Of a stretch of 64,000 nt of DNA, positions 35,059 through 44,427 are shown piece by piece. The notes beneath the pieces were generated by a model, which worked only from the letters and a program-made list of their open reading frames with translations, searched no databases and was not told where the DNA came from. A program made the position numbers and the translations under genes. The DNA is from Bisporella sp. PMI_857 (lineage: Eukaryota > Ascomycota > Leotiomycetes > Helotiales > Helotiaceae). The first letter of the stretch is position 1, and every line of letters starts with the position of its first letter. The stretch lies in NCBI GenBank assembly GCA_021307315.1, contig JAJSPD010000004.1:744001-808000 (forward strand), written 5' to 3'.

Positions 35059-35154
35059 AAATAGCTACAGAACAATAGCGAACAGATCGTAGTAATATAT
35101 ATGGATATGGTGGAGATTTAAGACTACCAAACTATGAAGTTTTTCGGCACACAG
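35059..35154 (+). repeat. Right copy of inverted repeat flanking the HET-ankyrin gene
   Basis: Plus-strand counterpart of 30531-30639. It keeps AGAACAATAGCGAACAGAT, TGGTGGAGATTT and CCAAACTATGAAG, then TTTTTCGGCAC. Its orientation is opposite to the left copy, so the pair points outward from the HET-ankyrin gene. Confidence 0.8.
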
Positions 35155-35390
35155 TGTAATAGTCGTACCGCTCTAGCCATTCTTCTACCAAGCATTGAGT
35201 CATCTAACTGCCGACCTTTTTGTGAAAAGTAGGTCAAACCGAGTTCGAGGGGTTTCGGTAGTAGGTCGGACAAGGTATAAAGGGAGGCTCCCCGCCTGTA
35301 GCCTCCTTTCCAGCCTCATGTTTTTGGTATCCTTAGTACTAGACCTATAGGATTGAATACAAATAGCCTCTGATATGCAATCTGACATGA

Positions 35391-35543
35391 TATCCTATAA
35401 GCTGCTGCCAGGAGTCTTTTTGGCTGATTCCATGCTACTGCAGCTTAGCGTGGCCCTGCAACCAACCAGAACATTTCATTCTACTTGATGGATCCAATCA
35501 GCAAATCGCCTGAAAAGGACTCCTGGCAGCAGCTTATGGGATA
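35391..35543. mobile_element. MITE-like element with 27-bp terminal inverted repeats
   Basis: The left end TATCCTATAAGCTGCTGCCA and its continuation to 35417 match the reverse complement of 35517-35543 at 25 of 27 positions. Weaker complementarity extends inward (GGCTGATT / AATCAGC). The 153-bp length, long terminal inverted repeats and lack of coding fit a miniature inverted-repeat element. I do not see a convincing target-site duplication. A single long hairpin of other origin cannot be excluded. Confidence 0.65.
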
Positions 35544-36705
35544 GTTCGCACTGTATTCCATAGTTGTTACATAAGGTGCAATCTAGCCTTTACTCTTTAA
35601 AGGGTGCGAATTACAAGCTTTGCCTTGCAGTCTTTGTTTTCTAGACAGCTTATATCCTTGGCTTCTTTTAGAGAAAAAGTAGCTTAATAAGATATAAGCA
35701 AGGTTATCTTAAAAATGTTATTTAATACTCTAATATAAAGTCAAGCATTATTAAGCAACTTGCTTGGGTAAGCGGCTTGTTAATTGATTTATTCATACAC
35801 AGTTCCAGCCATCTGTTTGGATAGCTATGCCAGAATGGCCCGGCTTTGGCACCAGTTGCCGAACTATGTCTACCTCAGGAGATGCACCTCACTTCATCAC
35901 ACTTATGTGACCAGCAACCTCCTCTGCTGAGCAGTTTGGCTTCTATCTATGTATACATACATACATATCCATTGACAAAAGTGCTTTGTTTGTGACCTTG
36001 GTATAAGGCTCTGACTCGGCGACCAACTGTCTTTTTGGGTCTGCAGTCCCTAGATACCTGGTGGGCTACAGCCACAGTGAAGCCATGTTGCAACTCTGCT
36101 AGCAACAGCAACTGTGATTCCACGAACCCCCCCTCCCAGTCCTCACAGGGAAAAACCTTCCCAATAACATTCTCTCTCGTTCAAATCGCCTCTCCCATGC
36201 GCCTGCAACTCCAAAATCCTGTAGACCCTGACTCTCCCCAAATCGTGTGATTGTGTGCCCTGTGTGGGCCAAGTACCTGCTGTGTGCTCTGTAAATTGGT
36301 GATGTTGTTTTGATGAAAGTTCGAGAATCTGCCGGGCAGGACTGCAGTGACAGGAAATGGTGATGCTCTCCTAGATCAACAGAATTATGCGTGCTGTGTG
36401 TTTGATTTGTTGTTCTGTGTATGTTATTACTGTATCTGAGACCTGAGTGAACCAATTGAGGCTGTATTGATGGAGGAAAACCCTGAGGAGTTGCTGCCGG
36501 CTTGCACGAACGCTTCACTGCAGCCACTTTCCTCCTTTGCAATCACTGCCCGTAATTGCTCCCCAACACAATCCCATCTGCCACTATGACCAGAGCCGCG
36601 TGTGAGGCCCTAAGGACAATCCGAGATCGAGTCACAGTCGCTTTCGAGGTTGCCATTGCTACTCGCAAATCCATCATCCACGCTGTTATCTTGAGCATAA
36701 TGGGT

Positions 36706-36744
36706 TGACAGCTGCAGGATTCGAACCTACCAGCACAAGCTGTC
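36706..36744 (-). pseudogene. Internally deleted tRNA-Ser-like sequence
   Basis: On the minus strand the sequence begins GACAGCTTG and ends AGCTGTC plus A, forming a seven-base acceptor stem. Between them is a complete T-arm, GTAGG-TTCGAAT-CCTGC, containing a perfect B box GGTTCGAATCC. The D-arm, anticodon arm and variable arm are missing. The ends resemble fungal tRNA-Ser. A tRNA-derived SINE head is the alternative, since a loose A-box-like TGGCCAGAG lies just upstream. Confidence 0.45.
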
Positions 36745-37311
36745 TTCCTCAACTCTGGCCATGAGAAGAGTATGCACAGCAGGTGCTCACCAGAGAGGTA
36801 GTGCCAGTACCTCTCCAGCCGCCGCTTAAGGATGGTTAAGATCTTGTTTGCGATTTTCGTGCCTGGACCAATTATGCCAGGCACTTGTCATTACTCAGCT
36901 GGATGTGGCCTTCATGCCTGAGGTTTTATATATGAAATTACAGCGAGGTACTGATCTGCATGGCAACCTCACCTAAATCTGCCTGCCATAGTGGCCACAA
37001 GGCTAATAACGATTTCCTGTAAAGGGAAAAGGCTTAGGAGCTCGGATAAGATCTCTTTATAAAGTATTTAGGATAGTATAAGTTTAGTGGTAGAGCTGTG
37101 GTAGAGGAACTCTGTTATGCTATAAAGGAGACTCTTTGCAAATCAGGTGTGAGGGCGACAACGAGAATATAATTTTCTAGGTAGGAGGGGTTCAGGTTGA
37201 CTGGCTGTAGCTATGGAACATAACTTATAAAAAATTATAGGGGATATTAAAGTGTGCACAGATTTTAAGATGCTTCAAGTCAAAGTACCTAACATTTTTT
37301 TTGGCACACCG

Positions 37312-37340
37312 GTTTTTTCGGCACGCAGGGATGGACGTTA
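37312..37340 (+). repeat. Third fragment of the island repeat family
   Basis: GTTTTTTCGGCACGCAGGGA and the following nine bases match the outer part of the left repeat (minus strand, 30531-30558) with a single difference. A weaker match to the right copy may extend left to about 37255. It lies just beyond the 3' end of the phosphoglycerate dehydrogenase gene. Confidence 0.7.
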
Positions 37341-37386
37341 TCCTTTATATTCCATCATGTTGAATGCCGAGGATATATATCTATGG

Positions 37387-39371
37387 TTAAAGTCTCACAA
37401 CACTAACACCCAAAATTCCTTCCTCTTGTCTCAACTCGTCTACGACCTCTTTGCTCACGTCGCCCTCGACGCCTAAAATCATAAGTGCTTCGTTACTTTT
37501 CTCTTCTTTGCCTTCTTCCTGCTGTAGCTGTTCCTTCTCTTCCTTATCTAAACTAGCTACGCTCATGAACCTGATCTGTATGTCTTAGTTAGCTCTATGA
37601 ATTTGGGTAGTTGGAATACGCTGCAACACAGCGGGTAATGGATTCGAACTTACATTGACACCTCTCCTTCCCAAGATTCCACCTACACCACCAATCTTCC
37701 CGGGTTCATCAAAATTATGCAAAACCACCAGATTCCCCTCCGCCACGAATCCAGCGCTAAATCTCCCTAATCTAGCAATCCATCCCTTCTCTCCACTCAC
37801 AAACCCCTCAATCACCCTCCCGCCACTGCCATCTGCACCACCACTGGCCCTCAACGTCACCAGACTCGCATAAACACCACCCCTCTCTCCGCCCCTCCTT
37901 ACCTCACTTACCACGATGCCCTTCTCCTTCGCCACTACCCCGGCATTCACGATATTAACGCCCCTCGGGCCACCTTCGCTGATATTTCCAATTAGCCCCT
38001 TTATCAAAGCAGCGAAAAGAGGCTTCGTATTTCCAAGTGAGGCAAGCTCGCCCTCGTACGTAACCGAGAACCTCCGTCCACCATCCCCTTTGAAATACTG
38101 CGTGTACAAGCTCCCCATTTTTTCTAGTAGACTCACGAACGGTAATAGAGTGCTATATTCCTCTGGTGCTATTAGTGGAGCATTGATAGCACTGCTCGCA
38201 AATCCGCCTGACAGCACTGTGGCTACCTGGCCACAAACATCCAAGATTACGTTCTCCTGTGCTTCCACGGTGCTGGCTCCAAGATGCGGCGTTGCAACAA
38301 CCCTGGGATGGCGGCAGAGCGCTTCGGCTGGGGAATCAGGGAGTGGTGGCTCGCTGGTGAAGACATCTAGTCCAGCACCGGCGATTGTGCCTTCGTTCAA
38401 GGCCAAAAGTAGAGCGGCTTCGTTGTAAACACCGCCCCGTGCGACGTTTAGGACCTTGGCTGTGGGCTTCATGAGGGCAAATTCTGCTGTACTGATGAGA
38501 TCTAGAGTGCTGGCTATTAGTGGAGTATGGATGGTTAGGAAGTCGGTGAGTGGAAGGAGGGTTTTCAGATCTGGGACTAGGGCTACGTTGAGACTTGCTG
38601 CAACTGTAATTCGAATCCGTATTAGCTGTTGCAAATAGGGTGTACAGAACATTACATAGAATGAGATTGGGGATGAGTTATTCATGGAAACTTCGAGGGA
38701 GAAGAACTCACTGTCTGGAGATGCATAAGGATCCATAGCAATGACCTTCATGCCTAGCCCGACTCCTAGCTATAATTTGTTAGTAAACTCTCGTGATTCC
38801 ATTCCCTGATGCTCTTTCTCTGGAAGGAGACAAATAGAATACTCACCCTAGCAACCTTCGCCCCAACCTTTCCCAACCCAATAATTCCTAGCACTTTCCC
38901 ACCAACCTCTTCTCCAACCAAACTGCTCCTCTCCTTCGCCCATCCTCCACCCCTAACACCTCTATCACCCGCAGCAACATTCCTCGCCACAGACATCAAC
39001 AACGCAATTGTATGTTCCGCAGCAGCTACAATATTCCCGCTCGGAGAGTTTACCACCAGCACCCCATATTTTGTTGCAGCCTCGACATCTATATTATCTA
39101 CCCCAACACCTGCTCTAGCCACCACTTTTAAATTCGTTGCTGCGGCAAGTAGCTCTGCCGTGACTTTTGTTGCGGAACGGACGATCAATGCATGGTATTC
39201 CCCTATGATGGAAAGAAGCGCGGAGGAGGTGAGGTTCTTCGGTTGGTGGATTTCGTATTTGGACGACAGCAGAGCAAGACCATCTTGGGAAACCTTCTCG
39301 GGGATGAGAATCTTGAGGCGATTCTCAACAGAAGACGAAGATTCTTGTTCTGGGAGTGCGGAGGGCGCCAT
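37387..39371 (-). CDS. D-3-phosphoglycerate dehydrogenase (SerA/Ser3-Ser33 type)
   Basis: First step of serine biosynthesis: NAD-dependent oxidation of 3-phosphoglycerate to 3-phosphohydroxypyruvate in the cytosol. Four exons on the minus strand: 38847..39371, 38712..38769, 37654..38603, 37387..37575, total 573 aa. The substrate-binding part has ARAGVGVDNIDVEAATKYG. The Rossmann motif IIGLGKVGAKVAR is cut by intron 1 directly after it. The catalytic Arg (NVARGG), Glu (GLDVFTSEPP) and His (ATPHLGASTVEAQ) are all present. An intervening ASB-like domain and a C-terminal ACT domain (FDEPGKIGGVGGILGRRGVN ... ALMILGVEGDVS) follow, as in the long bacterial-type enzyme. The ACT domain contains a Glu/Lys/Gln-rich insertion (DKEEKEQLQQEEGKEEKSN). 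The exon 3 acceptor could alternatively lie six bases on. Confidence 0.93.
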
Positions 39372-39839
39372 TCTGAGGTTCGTCTTGCAGAAGTATGAGC
39401 CGTAGAGGATTGAAGCTAAACTAAATTTCGAGGTACTCTAAGGTTTCTACCAAATGATTCGTACAAAGAACTCGAGGGTAATAGAGATAAAGATTGTAAG
39501 AAGCGAGAACAATGAAAGGAAGGTTTAAAGCATTTAGCAAGTGAAGGGAAGGAAAAAAAAGGAATCAAAAGTATACAGCTCAAGGGACTCGGAGTTTTGT
39601 ATGTGGGGTTGAATTTGGTGTAACTTCCCAACCCCACGTTACCCCTCAGTCATCTCTCACACTAGTTTAGTCTTCCCGCAGCTGGCAACTTAACCCCACC
39701 GACACTGAGCCAGTTATTCTGGCGTTCATTGGATCACCTGAGGAAGCAGAGAGCCAAACGGAAATGCACATTCGTATGTAGAGTAAGACGAAAACTTTAG
39801 CCATTTACTATTGTGTTGCGCCATGCTATGCTAAGCCCC
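39372..39839. other. PGDH promoter and GLO1 3' region
   Basis: About 470 bases between two minus-strand genes. No further gene is seen; ORFs here are antisense shadows or short. Confidence 0.5.
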
Positions 39840-41110
39840 TTAAATTTTGACCAATGGATCCTTGTACTTCTCATTCTGGATGAGCTCAACCCAGTAGTTG
39901 TCCTGTCGCAAGAGTCAGCATGCGTGAAATAATGCAAATCCAATCTTGTCAAGATTTGGGGACTGTCGGAGATAGGAGCTGTTGGCTTGGAAACCCTTAC
40001 TGGATCAAGAATGAAAGCAACATAGTTCATGCGGCCATCAGTAAGCCGTTTCTTCCAGTTAACCTTCAGATCTTCGAATCGTTGACATGCTGCTTCTAGA
40101 TCATCAACTGAGACACCTAGTGTGCGGTATCAGTATGTTTGTTACTGGATTGACCTCTTCATTACACCTACAAATGTGACCAAAACCCTGAGGCTCGTCA
40201 TTGCCATTGTGATACTTGAAGTCAGGATCGTTCTCGGTTCCATAGTTCCATGTTAACTCTAGAATCCCTTCCCGGTCGGCGGTTGAGCTGGAGCCATTCG
40301 CAGAGTCTGGAAGTCCTTTCTCTCCAGGATAAGCGAGAAAGTAAAGATTGAATTTAGCGCCCTCATTGACACTCGTGCGGATCAAGCTCATGCCCATAAC
40401 TTCTTGGTAGAATTTTAACGACTTGTCCTTATCCTTCACACGGATCATGGTGTGGTTCTATAAACTGTTAGCATCCATTTGATCTTTCTTTGACTCTGGA
40501 CATACCATGCGGTATGATTCTAGATCTGTAGTTTTAACTTCCTCCGTTTGATCATGGGGGCTTTGGCCAATAATCTCCACCCAGTATCCATCAGGATCAA
40601 GTACAAATGCAATATTTCTCATCCGGCCATCTGTCAATTTCTTTTGGAACTTATATCCAGCATCCTCAATTCTTTGACATGCAGCTTGAATATTATCGAC
40701 GCTAATGCATGTATGTCCAAATCCTCGTCCTGGATCTGAATTTCCTGCTCTCCTTATCAACTTCGTCTGTATAATTACTTCCACATTGCATACCATTTGC
40801 CACTTTGTAATCAGGATCATTTTCGGTGCCATAGTTGTGAGTTAATTCGATGAGGCCTTGACGGCTGCTAACAGGCTGACCGTGGGAGTGGGCTTTGGGG
40901 GAGTCATAACCCAGAAAGTAGAGGTCAAATTTGGCTTCGGGGAACTCAATCTTTCGAACCACCTTCATGCCGAGATGTTCGTAGAACTTGACTGAGTACT
41001 GGTTAGTTTGGCATGAAATGCTAGCATGATGCTTCCATACTCGATACTTTTGGATCTTTCACCCGAATCATCGAGTGATTGAGCTTCCATTTCTGGGGAT
41101 CTGTTGCCAT
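39840..41110 (-). CDS. GLO1: Lactoylglutathione lyase (glyoxalase I), two-domain form
   Basis: Isomerises the methylglyoxal-glutathione hemithioacetal to S-lactoylglutathione (methylglyoxal detoxification, cytosol). Six exons on the minus strand: 41041..41110, 40794..40991, 40506..40744, 40172..40457, 40001..40116, 39840..39902, total 323 aa. Two tandem glyoxalase modules are visible. Module 1 has NHSMIRVKDP, LIELTHNYGTENDPDY, GFGHTCISVD and DGYWVEIIG. Module 2 has NHTMIRVKDK, ILELTWNYGTENDPDF, GFGHICVSVDD and DNYWVELIQ. These supply the His/Glu metal ligands of both sites, as in the monomeric yeast enzyme. Exon 1/2 splicing is ambiguous: an alternative donor and acceptor (41048 and 40998) gives the same length with YSV instead of VSI before KFYEHLGM. 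Gene order with serine biosynthesis appears accidental. Confidence 0.95.
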
Positions 41111-43278
41111 TGTTGATAATAACCTGATACCTGTACAAAGGTACCGAGGAACGAGGTTGGAGGACGCTAATGTCCTAATCTTCTGGAGCTTGAAGCAAGA
41201 CGCTTTCTGATACTGTGTCTTTCATTCTGATTGTTTTATAGTATTTATGAAGGAATCTAAGCGAACTAAGATGTGACTCCTCACGCAATCGAGAAAGCGT
41301 CTAATCAAGCTTCAGGTCGATTTGAACTTCGGCGTCCTGCAGCCCATTCCCAGTGGTACACGGCTGTTAGCACTCCACTACTGCAGCTAATGCTGGATCG
41401 AGCTTACCAGGAGAGACTACACAAGATTTATGCACGGCCCAGTTTAAGGTGATGCGCTGAGTGATTTTGATCCGTATGTGGGCTGCAAAGTCCTAATAGA
41501 GAACATGAAGAGGGGGAATTGGGATTTGGGGAGAGGGGTACAAAATATGACGCAGGGATGGAACCCAACCGTATGACGCTAAGTGGGGGCTGCTGAAAAT
41601 CAAAAGGCTTGTTTTAGCCTTACTTGCACGAAGATTGTATATGGCTTGGGACCTAAACATTGGAGAGCAGAGAAGCACCCAAACTCTAACGTAAAGAAAG
41701 AACATATCCGAATTCTCTCAAGCAAGCGCTCAAGTGTCCAGGTGTTTGTTTTTGGTCGGAACTAAGGCCGTTGTATCTTGGCCCGGGTATCTTATGTATA
41801 TAAGTGTTTCATGCTCCTAAAGAATACTGCACAATATAGAAGGCTTCCCTAGTCAACCGCCCACCCTACTCAACCGCTCAAATTTTGGTTTTATTAGAAT
41901 TTTGTCACAACAACATCATTTAATCAGAATTTGAACACCGCCACGGTAATTTTCGAGTTAATTTACATTAGATCCCTTAATTTGAGAATAATCTGACCAT
42001 TTTTAAATTTTTCGATTTTTTTTGGTGTTCCTTACTATATTTTTGGGCGGTTGAGTAGGGTGGGCGGTTGACTAGGGAAGCCTTCTAAGAGGCGTCTAGT
42101 AGTTATCTTTGCAACAGGTAACATATAGAAAGCCAGCAGCAACACTGCAACGGAAAGCATTAACTTAGCAAGACCTGCGATGATGATCATCAGTCCGAAA
42201 ACAGAATAAGTAAAGATTAATCATGGAGCACCGGGATACTTGCGAACAATCTTGTGAAGTTCGCTCTCCCACATGAATTCCGCTCCCTCACTAATTTGGG
42301 CAATAGCAACCAGGAGCATGTGTCGTTCCCAGCGATCTAACTCATACCAGATTATACCAGATGCCCAGATACGCCTTACTAAGGGATGCTGAAAGCCTCG
42401 ACGCTTGCTTGTTCTCGATATAACTTCGTTGGTAATCTCTTCCGCTATACAGACCCAATACCTTGCGGCATAAAAAAAATCCAGATAGGCCAACCACAGT
42501 CTGCAGAATGTCTTTCCACATACCAGCGATCATTCTTAAAGATCAATGAGCGGCTTATAGATTAGCGCAATGATATTGAGTGACTGGGGATCTTCTCGAA
42601 AGGTTCAATAATCAATCTGTTGAGGATAGATATGGTAGTGCCAATGGAGCGGAACTGATGCTTTGAGGATTTTGTCCGAGCTTAAAGATCTCCCTCTAGA
42701 GTTGTCGATAAGTCTGCCTCGCATGTATGGTTACATTTTCACACGGAAGCTACCAAGGGCCTTGAAGTTGGGACCAGCAGAAAGCCTACTCTATTCTCTT
42801 CCTGTGTGTGCCTTCTCCATTTTCTAATTGCTGGACAAATATCAACATAAGGAGCCTTGGCATCATCCAAATAAATGGGTGTTGTTTTAATACCTCCGTG
42901 ACCTCCTAGCCAGGCGCAGTGGAAGGTGGCATTCTGCCGTGTTGACGTAGCTTTGACGGCATGGAACAACAGTTTATCCGGATGAGGTCTTATGGAACAA
43001 CTCAACACCTTGTTATTAATCGTTGTGACACGCGGAAATCGATAAGACAATATACTTCAGACGAAGCACCAAGCGTATGATGAAATACTATACATGATAT
43101 AGGTGCACAATCCGTGAATTTGTTTTGACTCGGTATATTGTTTGTTTTCCAATCCAAGCTCACTTCGAGCTCCCTTGTACAGCTCATCCCAGCTATCGAA
43201 CCCAATGATCACGTACTAGCCATAACAGTAAGTGACTCAATCGCTATAATCCAATGCCGGAGCTAATCCTGGCTAGCA
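41111..43278. other. Gene-poor 2.2-kb stretch containing a MITE
   Basis: Apart from the inverted-repeat element at 41839-42085 I cannot support a gene. Minus-strand ORFs at 42221-42493 (90 aa, MAYLDFFYAARYWVCIAEEI) and 42739-43050 (103 aa) may be remains of a gene but show no known family. Confidence 0.45.
41839..42085. mobile_element. TA-flanked MITE (Tc1/mariner-type ends inferred)
   Basis: 247-bp non-coding element. The left end GAAGGCTTCCCTAGTCAACC continues as GCCCACCCTACTCAACCGC, and the right end is its exact reverse complement for all 39 bases; the next five positions match with one change. TA flanks both ends (41837-41838 and 42086-42087), consistent with a TA target-site duplication. 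The interior is AT-rich. Near-perfect ends suggest recent insertion. It does not encode a transposase. Confidence 0.88.
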
Positions 43279-43854
43279 ATGGCGCAAACAATGCTCCTCA
43301 CAAAACGTCTCACAGCCTTCCTCTCCCAAAACACCACTCCACAGAACCACACCCTGCTCCTCTTATCTCCCACCGGGAAACTCCTATCCAGTGCCTCGCC
43401 CTCATCGACATCCTTCCTACGACACCAAGCCACGATCGCCGTCTCTATCTGGCATACATATCATCCATTTCCCTCACCTTTGGTCACATCCACCAGCTCC
43501 AAACCTTCACCGGAAGATGAGAAGCACGAGTTAAGCACGATCACTATCCAACTTGAGAATGGCATAATGTGCATCCGAGCCCTTCAGTCGGGACTGCTAT
43601 TTGTGGCGATTGGCGGTGCCGGGTCTGGATCTGCAAGTGTGAGAGGGCGGGTTGGTGGAGGAGAGAATGCAGAATCTGAACCTGCTAGCCCGAATGCAGG
43701 TGGTAGTCAGGTATCGTTACACGCAGGATCTGAGAATGGAAGTCTTAGGGACAGCAAAGGCGGGATCTGGGGGGTCAGAAGATGGGCGGAGAGTATAGGA
43801 GAGGCGATCGAGGGACGGTTAAAAGGGTTTGAACTGAGTGCGGAGAGCAGGTGA
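43279..43854 (+). CDS. Small hypothetical protein, possibly Roadblock/LAMTOR2-like
   Basis: Single-exon ORF of 191 aa from MAQTMLLTKRLTAFLSQNTT. The first 120 residues have the alternating pattern LLLLSPTGKLLSSASP, then QATIAVSIWHTYH, then ITIQLENGIMCIRALQSGLL, which reminds me of a Roadblock/LC7 fold (LAMTOR2 or EGO-complex subunit: lysosomal/vacuolar scaffold of TORC1 signalling). This is a pattern impression, not a firm match. The C-terminal part is Gly/Ser/Glu-rich and likely disordered, ending in an amphipathic helix (RRWAESIGEAIEGRLKGFEL). The ORF is open with consistent coding character, and the ATG context (GCAATGGC) is good. An earlier ATG at 43254 is in another frame. Confidence 0.5.
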   Translation: MAQTMLLTKRLTAFLSQNTTPQNHTLLLLSPTGKLLSSASPSSTSFLRHQATIAVSIWHTYHPFPSPLVTSTSSKPSPEDEKHELSTITIQLENGIMCIRALQSGLLFVAIGGAGSGSASVRGRVGGGENAESEPASPNAGGSQVSLHAGSENGSLRDSKGGIWGVRRWAESIGEAIEGRLKGFELSAESR

Positions 43855-44427
43855 AGGCTTTTGACTGGACGCTATGCAGTTGAGGAATTTTCGGAATATC
43901 GACTAAACAGCAAAACATTATATGATCGATATGCTACCTAGAATGCGCGGCCATGGTTGAGGAGCCGGAAAGATGGTGAAGCATGGATAGTCGGGCTTAA
44001 TTTTTGTATGATACGTAAGGCGTTTGGAGCTAAGAGAGATACCAAGGGCTGGATTAACATAATACTATAACTTGCTGCGAGCTTGGAAGCTTTAGATAAG
44101 GGAAAGAAGAAGCAGTTCGTACTTTTTCTCTTCCACACTGCAACTTATCGGACATTCATGAAGCATGAAAGTTCACAGAAAGTGCAGTAGAAAATCTACA
44201 AATTGTGATATTTCGCTCAGTCTACTAGTTTCTAACATATAGACTGTCTGTTTTCCTCAGAAGGGAAAAATATACCGCTTAACTTGCACACCACAAGTTG
44301 GTAGTATCAATGTCCTTGTCCGACATGTCGTTTCCCGCCTCTCCATTCATTCCACACAACCTGAGCTCCCTTGAAAAATCTAGCAGAATTTTATCGTTGA
44401 GAGAAAACATGTCCCGGCTCCACACAG
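43855..44427. other. Convergent intergenic region
   Basis: About 570 bases between the 3' ends of two genes. No additional feature is seen. Confidence 0.5.

Larger units (their letters stand above)
34744..37386. other. AT-rich repeat-bearing region right of the HET-ankyrin gene
   Basis: About 2.6 kb with no supportable protein gene. It holds a repeat copy (35059-35154), a hairpin GGAGGCT/AGCCTCC at 35283-35306, a 153-bp inverted-repeat element, a tRNA-Ser-like relic and a further repeat fragment. Minus-strand ORFs at 36099-36542 and 36543-36884 are open but unrecognised. Confidence 0.55.

Noticed and set aside
36099..36884. Two abutting minus-strand ORFs (147 and 113 aa) in the island
   Set aside because: Open but with no recognisable transposase, polymerase or host domain; overlapping the tRNA-like relic suggests non-coding or decayed sequence.
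38590..38625. ATTCGAATCC-like stretch suggesting a tRNA T-arm in the PGDH gene
   Set aside because: It lies in intron 2 of the gene and has no partner stems.
42221..43205. Series of minus-strand ORFs (MAYLDFFYAARYW..., MSYRFPRVTTINNK...) as one spliced gene
   Set aside because: I could not find a consistent set of splice sites joining them or any known domain.
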